Below, piece by piece: positions 26,080-34,478 of a stretch of 64,000 nucleotides of DNA (positions are counted from its first letter, which is position 1; every line of letters starts with the position of its first letter). The translations under genes and the position numbers were made by a program. Below the pieces are notes generated by a model. That model was given only the letters and a program-made list of their open reading frames with translations, ran no database searches and was not told where the DNA came from. Source of the stretch: Caballeronia temeraria (lineage in GTDB: Bacteria; Pseudomonadota; Gammaproteobacteria; Burkholderiales; Burkholderiaceae); contig NZ_FCOI02000003.1 of the NCBI RefSeq assembly GCF_001544795.2, positions 124,001 through 188,000 of the forward strand, in the 5' to 3' direction.

Positions 26080-27296
26080 GCGGCCGCCTTCAGCGCGGGC
26101 TTTGCGACGTGGCTCGTGAGATAGTCCATCGCCGCCGCGACACCACTGCCCCGCAACGCGATGCCCGACAGCTTCAGTCCCATCTCGCAACCCGTGAGCG
26201 CGGCCATCAGCGTGAGATCGTTGCAATCGCCGAGATGACCGATGCGGAACATGCGGCCCTTCACCTTGCCGAGGCCCGTGCCGAGCGACATGTCGAAATG
26301 TTCGTAGATGAGCTTGCGCACCGCATCGGCATCGACGCCTTCGGGCGTCATCACGCCCGTCAGTACCGCCGAATACACGGCGGGATCGGCGCATTGAATC
26401 TCGAGTCCCCATGCGGTGACCGCCGCGCGACATGCGGCCGCGAGCCGTTGATGACGCGCGAACACGTTGTCGAGCCCTTCGCCCAGAATCATGTCCAGCG
26501 CCTCCGAGAGACCGTAGAGCAGGTTCGTGTTCGGCGTGTAAGGCCAGTAACCCTGCTTGTTCATCTCGATGATGTCGGTCCAGTCCCAGAATGCGCGCGG
26601 CAGCGTAGCGCGTTTCGATGCCTCGCGCGCCTTCTCCGATACCGCGTTGAAGCTGATCCCCGGCGGCAGCATCAGTCCTTTCTGCGAGCCGGAAACGGTT
26701 ACGTCCACGCCCCATTCGTCGTGGCGATAATCAGCCGACGCGAGGCCCGAAATCGTATCGACCATCAGCAGCGCGGGATGCTTCGCGGCGTCGATCGCGC
26801 GTCGCACGGCGGCGATATCCGAGGTCACGCCTGTCGAAGTCTCGTTATGAACGACGCACACGGCCTTGATCACGTGTTGCGTGTCTTCACGCAGGCGTTT
26901 TTCGATCATGTCGGCCTGCACGCCGCGCCGCCAGCCTTCGATGCCGGGCAACCCGAGAAACTCCGGCTTCAGCCCGAGGCTCTCCGCCATCTTCTTCCAC
27001 AGCGTCGCGAAGTGGCCCGTCTCGTACATCAACACCGTGTCGCCGGGACTCAGCGTGTTGCACAACGCCGCCTCCCACGCACCCGTACCGGACGCCGGAT
27101 AAATGACCACTGGCTGGCTCGTCTTGAAGATTTTCTTGATCCCGTCGAGCACGTTGAGACCCAGCGCGCCGAACTCCGGCCCACGATGATCGATGGTCGG
27201 ATAGCTCATTGCCCGCAGGATGCGATCGGGCACGGGACTCGGCCCCGGGATCTGCAGGAAGTGACGGCCAGCGGGATGGGAATCGAGCTTCAACAT
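26076..27296 (-). CDS. Class V aminotransferase, glyoxylate-dependent (BhcA / serine- or alanine-glyoxylate type)
   Basis: 406-residue PLP aminotransferase. It has IPGPSPVPDRILRAM at the start, MSYPTIDHRGPEF, HNETSTGVTSDIAAVRRAID, and the PLP lysine in VTVSGSQKGLMLPPG. The late GTGLGKVKGRMFRIGHLGD holds the carboxylate-binding Arg. The whole resembles aspartate-glyoxylate aminotransferase BhcA as closely as serine/alanine-glyoxylate enzymes. Makes glycine from glyoxylate with another amino acid as donor. AGAGGA lies nine bases before the ATG at 27296. First gene of the run and divergent from a GntR regulator. Confidence 0.88.
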   Translation of the reverse strand: MLKLDSHPAGRHFLQIPGPSPVPDRILRAMSYPTIDHRGPEFGALGLNVLDGIKKIFKTSQPVVIYPASGTGAWEAALCNTLSPGDTVLMYETGHFATLWKKMAESLGLKPEFLGLPGIEGWRRGVQADMIEKRLREDTQHVIKAVCVVHNETSTGVTSDIAAVRRAIDAAKHPALLMVDTISGLASADYRHDEWGVDVTVSGSQKGLMLPPGISFNAVSEKAREASKRATLPRAFWDWTDIIEMNKQGYWPYTPNTNLLYGLSEALDMILGEGLDNVFARHQRLAAACRAAVTAWGLEIQCADPAVYSAVLTGVMTPEGVDADAVRKLIYEHFDMSLGTGLGKVKGRMFRIGHLGDCNDLTLMAALTGCEMGLKLSGIALRGSGVAAAMDYLTSHVAKPALKAAA

Positions 27297-27320
27297 GGGT
27301 CGGCGTCCTCTGAAAATGTA

Positions 27321-27336
27321 ATTTTGCATGCAAAAT
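27321..27336. promoter_or_regulatory. 16-bp perfect palindrome in the aminotransferase promoter region
   Basis: ATTTTGCATGCAAAAT is self-complementary and starts 25 bases upstream of the aminotransferase ATG. It may be the operator of the divergent GntR regulator or a member of the TGCATGCA box family scattered in this window. Confidence 0.5.
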
Positions 27337-27371
27337 ACAATAACGCAGCGCCCCGGACGCGTAAAGGAATA

Positions 27372-27391
27372 CCTAGGCCAAACGGCCTAGG
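27372..27391. promoter_or_regulatory. Inverted repeat between aminotransferase and GntR gene
   Basis: CCTAGGCC (27372-27379) and GGCCTAGG (27384-27391) flank AAAC. It is the second palindrome in this divergent region, about 70 bases upstream of the GntR start, and a candidate autoregulatory operator. Confidence 0.5.
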
Positions 27392-27461
27392 GATAACCCG
27401 CTGGCGGTTTTTCCCGCTACCGCTGGGTTAAAATTGCCGCAAATGGAATTCGAGGTATTGA

Positions 27462-28217
27462 ATGCAAAATCCCGATCTGCCCGAAATGCACGTTTCGTCC
27501 TCGCTGCCGCGGGTCGAACGCTTGCGCCTGCACGACACGGTCGTCGATCATTTGCGCGGCTTTATCGTCGAGGGACTGCTCGCGCCCGGCGTGAAGCTCA
27601 ATGAGCGCAAACTCTGCGAGACGCTCGGCATTTCGCGCACGCCGCTGCGCGAGGCGTTGAAGGTGCTCGCCGCCGAAGGATTGATCGAGATTTCGCCGAA
27701 CCGGGGCGCATCCGTTTCGCAAATGAGCGAGTTCGAGATCCGCGAGATGTTCGAATTGATGAGCGGGCTTGAGGCTTTTTCGGGCGAACTCGCTTGCGAG
27801 CGGATCACACCGCTGGAGATCGCCGAGATCAAGGCACTGCATTACGCGATGCTCGCGTGCCGCGCGCAGAACGATCTCTCCGGCTACTACAGCCGCAATC
27901 AGGCGATTCACGACAAGATCAACGAAGCAGCGCGCAACACGGCGTTGCGTCAGACCTATGTGTCGATCAACCGGCGTCTGATGGCATTGCGCTTTCGTTC
28001 GAACTTCCAGACGCCGAAGTGGGACAGTGCGATTCGCGATCACGAAGAAATGATCGAGGCGCTCGAAACTCGCGATGGCCGGCGCATGGGCGAGATTCTG
28101 CGCAAGCATCTGTTATCGAAGCGCGACGCGGTGCTGGCCGAGCGTACCCTGACGACGGTAAAACCCACGCCATCGAGAAAGCGCGCGGCAGACAAACCGG
28201 CACCGGATGGGCGCTAG
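27462..28217 (+). CDS. GntR-family transcriptional regulator (FCD)
   Basis: 251-residue regulator. The winged helix is at about residues 22-90 (VVDHLRGFIVEGLLAPGVKL, then LGISRTPLREALKVLAAEGLI), followed by a helical FCD effector domain (YYSRNQAIHDKINEAARNT, MIEALETRDGRRMGEILRKH). It diverges from the aminotransferase-headed catabolic run; two palindromes lie between. It is probably the local regulator of that run. Confidence 0.87.
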   Translation: MQNPDLPEMHVSSSLPRVERLRLHDTVVDHLRGFIVEGLLAPGVKLNERKLCETLGISRTPLREALKVLAAEGLIEISPNRGASVSQMSEFEIREMFELMSGLEAFSGELACERITPLEIAEIKALHYAMLACRAQNDLSGYYSRNQAIHDKINEAARNTALRQTYVSINRRLMALRFRSNFQTPKWDSAIRDHEEMIEALETRDGRRMGEILRKHLLSKRDAVLAERTLTTVKPTPSRKRAADKPAPDGR

Positions 28218-28301
28218 CGAATAGAACGGCCGCGCGATTTCCCGGATGGTGAAGCAGGATTCGGCACCTACGGCCGTCCGGGCTTTCGATCGGAGGAAAC
28301 G

Positions 28302-28664
28302 TTGACCAAGACTCAAGGGGCATGCATCGCGCTCGGGGCGGTGCTCGTCGTCGCGGGCTTCTCCTCCTACCACTCTCCGGACTTCGACACGGCGCAGGCC
28401 GAAATGGACCGCCAGACGGTCGACTGTCTCACGCGCGGACTCACGCACGGCGAGAAAGCCCACATCGCCCAGCTAACCGCGGTGCACGACCGCGAAGGGC
28501 TTCATCCCATCTACAGCGACGTCCTCGCGCGCTGCGTCGTGCGCTCCGATCAATGGGAGCGCCGCCCGCAACTAGTTACGAGCGCGCGCCAGGTCCCGTC
28601 TCAAGATCCCGAATTCAGGCAGATGCTGAACATGCACACGATGGAACTGGCGACGCGCCGCTGA
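28302..28664 (+). CDS. Small exported protein of unknown function
   Basis: 120 residues, started by TTG with GGAGG five bases upstream. The first 22 residues (GACIALGAVLVVAGFSSY) look like a signal peptide or membrane anchor. The rest is soluble with two Cys (near 43 and 74) that could form a disulfide in the periplasm. No family recognised. Confidence 0.6.
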   Translation: MTKTQGACIALGAVLVVAGFSSYHSPDFDTAQAEMDRQTVDCLTRGLTHGEKAHIAQLTAVHDREGLHPIYSDVLARCVVRSDQWERRPQLVTSARQVPSQDPEFRQMLNMHTMELATRR

Positions 28665-28679
28665 TCCGGCGCGCGTCGA

Positions 28680-28847
28680 TCAGGTCGTTAGTCCGCTGCC
28701 CGCGCCGAGTTGAACTTCGGCGCGCGTGTTCGCGGGACGCGCGCTCAACACGGCGATTTCATGTTGCGTGTAGTGCTTGACCGGCGCGATAGCCGCGAGC
28801 GCAGCGGTGATGACGATGGCGACGATGCTGATCGAGATGGCGTTCAT
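28680..28847 (-). CDS. Small single-helix membrane peptide
   Basis: 55 residues with one N-terminal hydrophobic helix (ISISIVAIVITAALAAIAPV) and a polar tail. AAGGAG lies six bases upstream of the ATG, which is the main support. It converges with the preceding exported-protein gene. Unknown function. Confidence 0.5.
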   Translation of the reverse strand: MNAISISIVAIVITAALAAIAPVKHYTQHEIAVLSARPANTRAEVQLGAGSGLTT

Positions 28848-28973
28848 GTTCGGCTCCTTGGGCTTTTCGAGGTCGATTCGTTGCTTCGATGTGAAGCATT
28901 GTCGTCGGAGAGAGTTAGCGACGAATGAGCATCGCCGCGCGGCGGTGAGGCGGGCTGCCAGAGTAAGATCGGC

Positions 28974-29930
28974 ATGCATTCCACCATCGCGCATACGGCA
29001 TTCAAAATGCATTCGACCATCGACACATCGACCGCCATGCTGGAACTGCCCTTCAAGCGGCCCTTCGACTGGACACGCATGCTGAAATTCATCGGCGGTC
29101 GCGCGTCGGCGGGCGTCGAGTCGGTCGAGGGCGGCGTGTATCGGCGGGCGATCGAATGGCAAGGCGCCGACGGCACCGTTGAAGTCAAGCCGCATGAACG
29201 CAGGCATCGGCTCGTCGTGACTGTCGGGGGCGCGGTGGCGCGGCACGCCGAAGATCTCGCCACGCCCCTCGCGCGCATGTTCGATCTGCATGCCGATCCG
29301 CTCAAGATCGCCCGCTGCCTCGGCGGCGATCCGGTGCTCGCGCCGCTCGTCGAGGCCGCGCCCGGACTGCGTGTGCCGGGCGCGTGGTCCGGCTTCGAGC
29401 TCGTGGTGCGGACCATCGTCGGGCAACAGGTGAGCGTCAAGGGCGCGTCGACGATCATGAATCGCATCGTGCAGCGCGCGGGCAGGCGGATCGAAGGTCA
29501 TCCGCACGAAGGCACCGCGTGGCGCTTTCCCACGCCCGCCGAACTCGCCGCCGCCGATCTCGACAAGATCGGCATGCCGACCAAGCGTATCGAGACCGTG
29601 CAGCGCTTTGCGCACGCCGTCGCAACCGGTGCGCTTCCCCTCGACGAACCGGGCGCCGACCTCGAACGCCTGAAACGCGACATGCTCGCCATGCCGGGCA
29701 TTGGACCGTGGACGGTCGGCTACGTCGCGATGCGCGCACTACGCGATCCCGACGCGTGGCCCGATGCCGATCTCGTCCTGATGCAAGCGATCGCGCGTCG
29801 CGACCCATCGCTTGCGAAGCCTGCCCAGCAGCGCGCGCGCACGGAGCGCTGGCGTCCGTGGCGCGCCTATGCGGCGATGCATCTGTGGAACGGTGTGGCG
29901 ATGGAAACGGGACTCGCGCGCGGCGGCTGA
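28974..29930 (+). CDS. alkA: DNA-3-methyladenine glycosylase II (AlkA-type)
   Basis: Up to 318 residues. It carries the AlkA N-terminal domain and then the HhH-GPD glycosylase core: ELVVRTIVGQQVSVKGASTIMNRIV, the helix-hairpin-helix MPGIGPWTVGYVAMRAL, and the catalytic Asp in AWPDADLVLMQAI. Excises alkylated purines from DNA. Start is uncertain: the first ATG sits inside a palindromic GCATTCAAAATGC stretch, and ATGs at 29007 and 29037 are in frame. The last gives the more usual N-terminus. Confidence 0.85.
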   Translation: MHSTIAHTAFKMHSTIDTSTAMLELPFKRPFDWTRMLKFIGGRASAGVESVEGGVYRRAIEWQGADGTVEVKPHERRHRLVVTVGGAVARHAEDLATPLARMFDLHADPLKIARCLGGDPVLAPLVEAAPGLRVPGAWSGFELVVRTIVGQQVSVKGASTIMNRIVQRAGRRIEGHPHEGTAWRFPTPAELAAADLDKIGMPTKRIETVQRFAHAVATGALPLDEPGADLERLKRDMLAMPGIGPWTVGYVAMRALRDPDAWPDADLVLMQAIARRDPSLAKPAQQRARTERWRPWRAYAAMHLWNGVAMETGLARGG

Positions 29931-30166
29931 GATCGCACGCATTGTTGTTGCGATCCGTCATCGCATCTTGCATGCAACATCACGCATGCAAAATGCCGGC
30001 TGCACGGCGGCCGTTCAGAGAACCGCGCCAATCATTTCGTTCTATTGTCTAAAAAATGGACTAATCTGCTTCGAACGGCCGGGCGCCGCCGGAGCCGCGC
30101 ATCCGCATGCGCGGCGCACGGAGAGAAAGCGAAGAAGCGCTGACGAATCACCATCGGGAGACGCTC

Positions 30167-32137
30167 ATGAGTGCAACATCGCAGACGACCGCCTCGCCCG
30201 ATGTGTCTATCGCCCCGCGCGTACAGAAAATCGTCGTCGCGATACACGGCATCGGCAATCAGTTGCACAGCGACACGGTACGCTCCGTCGCGAGTCAGTT
30301 CGGCGCGCGCTATGACCCGCCGCTGCCCGTCATGCCGCTCGGCTACTTCGATATCGCCGGCGTCGGTGAAGTGGACGTGCGTCAGCTCGATCTGCCTCCC
30401 GGCGGCCCCTATACGGCCGAGCAGCGCGATTTCTATTCCGCACTGGGCTTCGCGGAAGTGTATTGGGCCGACATTCCGCGCGAAGTCGTGAAGCAGGACG
30501 ACACGCTCGAAGAGAGCAAGGCGTGGGGACTCTCGATAGTAAGCCGCGCGCAGGCGACCTATATGCTCAACGTCGATGAGCGCAAGCTCGAGCCCGCCGA
30601 TTTCTCGCTGGCATCGGGCGTCGTCGAGGAGGTCGTCGAAACGGTGGCCGTGATGCAAAGCCTGCTCGCGGTGACAGAGAAGGCCGGCATCTTCAAGTTC
30701 GATCTCGCGCCGATGCTGCGCGATTACGTCGGCGACGTGCAGCTCGTCGCGGATTTCAGGCATCATCGCGAGACCATTGTCTTTCGTTTCCATCGCGTGA
30801 TGGAGCGGTTGGTCGCGCTCGCCACCGCGCGTTGTCAGTGCGCGCCCGAGGTGTATATCGTCGCGCATAGCGAAGGAACCGTAATCAGCTTTCTCGGCAT
30901 CCTGCAGGCATTATCGACGCCGACCGTCAGCGATCCGAAGGACGGCAAGCAGATCATCAGCACCGACTGGGTGCAAAGCCTGCGCGGCTTCATGACCATC
31001 GGCTCGCCGATCGACAAGCACATCCTCTTATGGCCAAAGCTATGGGAAGGCATGGCGCTGAAGAGCGAATTGCAGGGCAATGCTGTGACGCAGATCGAGC
31101 GCCCCGGTGGCCCGATCACGTTGCCTTCGCGCATCAGATGGCGCAACTATTACGACTTCGGTGATCCTGTCGGTTTCGCATTGGATACTGCGCGCGCCTA
31201 TCTCGACCGTCATGGTTGTCTGGCGTTCGAATTCGAGCGCGGGCATGACATCGGCTTCTCGCGTTATTGGTTACCGGGCAAAGCGCATACCGACTACTGG
31301 ACCGATGGCGATGTCTTCGGCCACTTCATCGAGAACGTCGTGCTCGATAAGAACAACGCGAAAGCCCCGCAAAATAGGCGTTTTCGCGGCGTCGTGAGCG
31401 CGGCGATTCCTTATCTGTTGAGTTTCGCGCTGCATCTGCTCGCGGTGTTCTTCATCTACAAAGCGGTCACGGCGTCGTCTGATTCTGGCGCGGGCGGCAC
31501 AAGCAGCGCGCCCGAGTTCATCTATCTCACGCGATCGGTGTTCGCACTCGCTTGCCTGTTGATGGGAACCACCGTCGCCGCACGCCTGCCGCGGCTCGTC
31601 AAGGCGCGCGGCTCGAAACGGACGGCCGCATGGCTACGCTGGCGCATCGTCGCGCTTCTCGCATTCGTCGCCGGCGCGCTGATCTTCTGGTTCGTACTAT
31701 TGAGCGGCGTGGCTGCTTTTCTCGCGAGTCCGTTTGCGGATATGCTGCATCGGGATAGTGCCGATCCCGTGGTCGGCAAGGCCGTATTCGTGCTTGCGGG
31801 ACTCGTCTGCGCGTTGAGCGGCTGGCTCGCGCCACGCAAACCGCATTGGGCAAGGCGTATTCTCGTCGCGCTCGGTACGCTGATGATGGTGCTGATCGTC
31901 GGCGTGAGACTATGGGGCGATCTTGCGGGCAAGCCTTTATGGCCCGTCGTGCTCGGCGGTGCGTTCTTTCTCTATGCCTGGTGGCTCGCGATTCTGATCT
32001 TCGATCTCGCGTTCGTGTGGCATCGCTATGTACGCAACTCAGTGGCTCTCGATACATTGCGCGCATGGCGAGAGAACGGATGCGATGCGCAGCCGAAACC
32101 CATCATGTCAATGCACACGAAGCCTTCGAACAAGTGA
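30167..32137 (+). CDS. Alpha/beta-hydrolase-like protein with six-helix membrane domain
   Basis: 656 residues. The N-terminal part has a lipase-type oxyanion segment (VVAIHGIGNQLHSD) near residue 24 and a nucleophile elbow AHSEGTV, so it is probably a serine hydrolase acting on a lipid or ester. The C-terminal 260 residues hold about six membrane helices (SAAIPYLLSFALHLLAVFFIY through FFLYAWWLAILIFDLAFVWHRY). GGGAG precedes the ATG at 30167. I do not know a named family with this layout. No operon partners; it converges with the NHL gene with seven bases between. Confidence 0.65.
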   Translation: MSATSQTTASPDVSIAPRVQKIVVAIHGIGNQLHSDTVRSVASQFGARYDPPLPVMPLGYFDIAGVGEVDVRQLDLPPGGPYTAEQRDFYSALGFAEVYWADIPREVVKQDDTLEESKAWGLSIVSRAQATYMLNVDERKLEPADFSLASGVVEEVVETVAVMQSLLAVTEKAGIFKFDLAPMLRDYVGDVQLVADFRHHRETIVFRFHRVMERLVALATARCQCAPEVYIVAHSEGTVISFLGILQALSTPTVSDPKDGKQIISTDWVQSLRGFMTIGSPIDKHILLWPKLWEGMALKSELQGNAVTQIERPGGPITLPSRIRWRNYYDFGDPVGFALDTARAYLDRHGCLAFEFERGHDIGFSRYWLPGKAHTDYWTDGDVFGHFIENVVLDKNNAKAPQNRRFRGVVSAAIPYLLSFALHLLAVFFIYKAVTASSDSGAGGTSSAPEFIYLTRSVFALACLLMGTTVAARLPRLVKARGSKRTAAWLRWRIVALLAFVAGALIFWFVLLSGVAAFLASPFADMLHRDSADPVVGKAVFVLAGLVCALSGWLAPRKPHWARRILVALGTLMMVLIVGVRLWGDLAGKPLWPVVLGGAFFLYAWWLAILIFDLAFVWHRYVRNSVALDTLRAWRENGCDAQPKPIMSMHTKPSNK

Positions 32138-32144
32138 TGCAAGT

Positions 32145-33293
32145 TCATTCATGCAACACGAGCTTCTGCACTCGCCAATTGAGCAACTCCGCGACGAACA
32201 ACGTACCTTCCGCCGGACAGGCCATTTCATGAATCCAGCCGAACTGCTTCAATTGCTTGCCCGCTCGTCCGAGCACGCCAAGCAATTTTCCATCGAGCGA
32301 TAACTTGTAGATTCTGCCGGGAAAGGCATCGGCGGAATACAACACCTGATTCGGCCCGGGCGAAATGCAAATCGCCCACGGCGATCCCGGCGCGAATGTG
32401 CCCGCTGCTATCGCCGCTTCATCAGGCATATTGCCGATAGCCGGACGCGCATCGGATGGCACGGGTACGTCGATCGTGAATTGGCGCTGGAAGTTTCCTT
32501 CGCCATCGAATACCTGAATGCGCCGGTTGCTGCGATCGGCGACATAGACCATGCCGTTCCTGTCCACGGCAATGCTATGCGGCGTATGGAATTGCCCCGG
32601 CTCCTTTCCGCGCTCGCCCCACGACTTGAGCCAGTTGCCGTCCTTGTCCACTTTCGCGACACGCGAGTTGATGTAGCCGTCGCTGATATAGGTATTGCCC
32701 GCAGCATCCCAAGCGACGTCCGTCACTTGCCGGAAACGCCCCGGCTCCGAAGGCAACGGCGGATTCGGATGCTTGAGCGGCGCGGTCTCTTCGTCCGATG
32801 CTTCCTGCTTGCGCCCGAACACCATCGCGACGCGGCCTTCAGGCGTGAACTTGATGATCATGTCCGAGCCTTTGTCCGTCACCCAGACATTGTCCTGCCG
32901 GTCCACTTTCACCGTATGCGCGAACGACCACGCATAAAGGTTATGGCCGATCTCACGCACGAAGCGTCCATTGCGATCGAATTCCAGTAATTGCGCCGCC
33001 GCTGCGCCGTATGCGGGACCGATGCTATTGCCACGCGATAGCACGAAGATATGCCCCGCCGAATTCAGCGCGACACCGGAACATTCGCCGAAGTACACAT
33101 CGCGCGGCAAACGTACAGGATCGGGAACGGAATCGTAGGCAATCGACGGTACGTCGTTATCGGCGTAGGCCAGATGCGGAAAGAGTGCGAGCGCAGCGGC
33201 GCCTTGGCCCGCGAGCGCCAGAAAGCGGCGCCGGCTTGCGCCGCCGGGCGCCGTGTCGCAACATGGGCAATACATCGAGTGTCGAAGACTCAC
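32145..33293 (-). CDS. Tat-exported NHL-repeat beta-propeller protein
   Basis: 382 residues, started by GTG with GAGGAGG six bases upstream. The Tat signal SRRRFLALAGQGAAALAL is near residue 21. The rest is an NHL-type six-bladed propeller: repeated D-x-x-G-N/D-x-hydrophobic blocks such as VKVDRQDNVWVTDKGSD, VAWDAAGNTYISDGY and IAVDRNGMVYVADRSNRRI. Such proteins bind ligands or act as lactonase-like or peptidyl-glycine lyase-like enzymes; none can be chosen. A run of Cys (MYCPCCD) before the Tat motif is unusual. Confidence 0.75.
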   Translation of the reverse strand: MSLRHSMYCPCCDTAPGGASRRRFLALAGQGAAALALFPHLAYADNDVPSIAYDSVPDPVRLPRDVYFGECSGVALNSAGHIFVLSRGNSIGPAYGAAAAQLLEFDRNGRFVREIGHNLYAWSFAHTVKVDRQDNVWVTDKGSDMIIKFTPEGRVAMVFGRKQEASDEETAPLKHPNPPLPSEPGRFRQVTDVAWDAAGNTYISDGYINSRVAKVDKDGNWLKSWGERGKEPGQFHTPHSIAVDRNGMVYVADRSNRRIQVFDGEGNFQRQFTIDVPVPSDARPAIGNMPDEAAIAAGTFAPGSPWAICISPGPNQVLYSADAFPGRIYKLSLDGKLLGVLGRAGKQLKQFGWIHEMACPAEGTLFVAELLNWRVQKLVLHE

Positions 33294-33433
33294 TGTTACC
33301 CTCCTCTTGTTCGTCGAGTGCAATGATGAACGTCGATGGCCGGCTTGCTTCGCGATGCGAGGGAAAGTGTAGTGCATGAACTGCATTATTCACATGCGAG
33401 TCTTTGTACAGCTTTCAATATCGAAAGGACATC

Positions 33434-33859
33434 ATGGCTGACTCTGTGCAATACCAGGTTCGAATCCGGCTCGCGCCCGACTACGCGGCAATCGCGCGTC
33501 ACGATCCCGCACACGAAAAGCTCGCGCCGATCAACGCGCTTCTGATCGAGCACGACGCTCAATTGAAATGCCAGTACGACGCCTTTGCCGACTACGTCGC
33601 GCAAGCGGAACGCGATGGCATCGAGCACTATCCGCTCTATCGATGGACGCGCGAAACCATCGAGAATCCCGCGAAAAAGGAAAGATATCTCGAAGCATTC
33701 ACGCTCTATGTGAATGGCGATGAAGTCTATGACAAGGCACTCGCCGACTCCCTTGAAGCCGATCTTCATGCGCTCGCAAGCGATGCGATTACCGATATCC
33801 GCAAGTTCGATACGAATCCCGCGCACAATCCTCAACCGCCCTCTTATGACAACTCGTGA
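33434..33859 (+). CDS. Conserved-looking hypothetical protein
   Basis: 141-residue soluble, acidic protein without signal peptide or membrane helix. AAAGGA lies about six bases before the ATG at 33434. It has an even hydrophobic pattern and helical segments (AFADYVAQAERDGIEHYPLYRW). I do not recognise the family. It precedes a TetR gene but is separated by an operator-like repeat. Confidence 0.6.
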   Translation: MADSVQYQVRIRLAPDYAAIARHDPAHEKLAPINALLIEHDAQLKCQYDAFADYVAQAERDGIEHYPLYRWTRETIENPAKKERYLEAFTLYVNGDEVYDKALADSLEADLHALASDAITDIRKFDTNPAHNPQPPSYDNS

Positions 33860-33888
33860 GGTTGACGCCGCGCAGCGCTCACGCTAAG

Positions 33889-33908
33889 GTTTGGTAAATA
33901 AACCAAAC
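33889..33908. promoter_or_regulatory. TetR-type operator
   Basis: GTTTGGT (33889-33895) and ACCAAAC (33902-33908) are reverse complements around AAATAA. It lies 14 bases upstream of the TetR start, a normal autoregulatory position. Confidence 0.65.
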
Positions 33909-33922
33909 TCGGAACGCACGCC

Positions 33923-34477
33923 GTGCAGGATCGTCGACAAATCATTCTCGAGGCCGCCCTCGCCACCTTGCGTGAAGAGGGCTATTCGGGTTTCACGCAA
34001 CCGCGCGTTGCTGCGCGCGCGGGCGTGCGACAAAGTCATCTGACTTATTATTTCCCGACACGTCTCGCCTTGATCGAAGCCGTTGCGCGTGCCGCAATCG
34101 ACGGTCAACTCGCCGCCGTCGATTCCTTCGCGGGCGAAACATCGCTCAAGATCACCGCTGCATCCATTGCCAATGTTGCGATACGCCACGAGAACACACG
34201 TGTCTTGATGGCGCTCGCGCAAGCCGCCGACGAAGAGCCGACCATACGCAGCCTTTTTCGCGAACTCGCGGAAGGCGTCGCGGTGCGCATCACGAGCATG
34301 CTCGAAGCAATGGGCCTCGCTGTCACGAAAGAACATGTGTCGATGGTGCACGCGCTCGTCGTCGGGCTCGCGGTGATCGACCTCGCAGTCGGGCGCGCGG
34401 ACGGCAAGCGCCGCGCAACCACTGCGATCGAAAACTTGTTTTCGCTCTTGCCGCCTGGCGAATCGAAAGCGTCTTGA
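33923..34477 (+). CDS. TetR-family transcriptional regulator
   Basis: 184-residue repressor started by GTG. The N-terminal TetR helix-turn-helix is clear (IILEAALATLREEGYSGFTQPRVAARAGVRQSHLTYYFPTR). The C-terminal half is a helical ligand domain. A TTTGGT/ACCAAA operator overlaps its promoter. It converges with a hydroxyacid dehydrogenase gene, leaving one base between stops; what else it controls is not obvious. Confidence 0.88.
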   Translation: MQDRRQIILEAALATLREEGYSGFTQPRVAARAGVRQSHLTYYFPTRLALIEAVARAAIDGQLAAVDSFAGETSLKITAASIANVAIRHENTRVLMALAQAADEEPTIRSLFRELAEGVAVRITSMLEAMGLAVTKEHVSMVHALVVGLAVIDLAVGRADGKRRATTAIENLFSLLPPGESKAS

Positions 34478-34478
34478 T

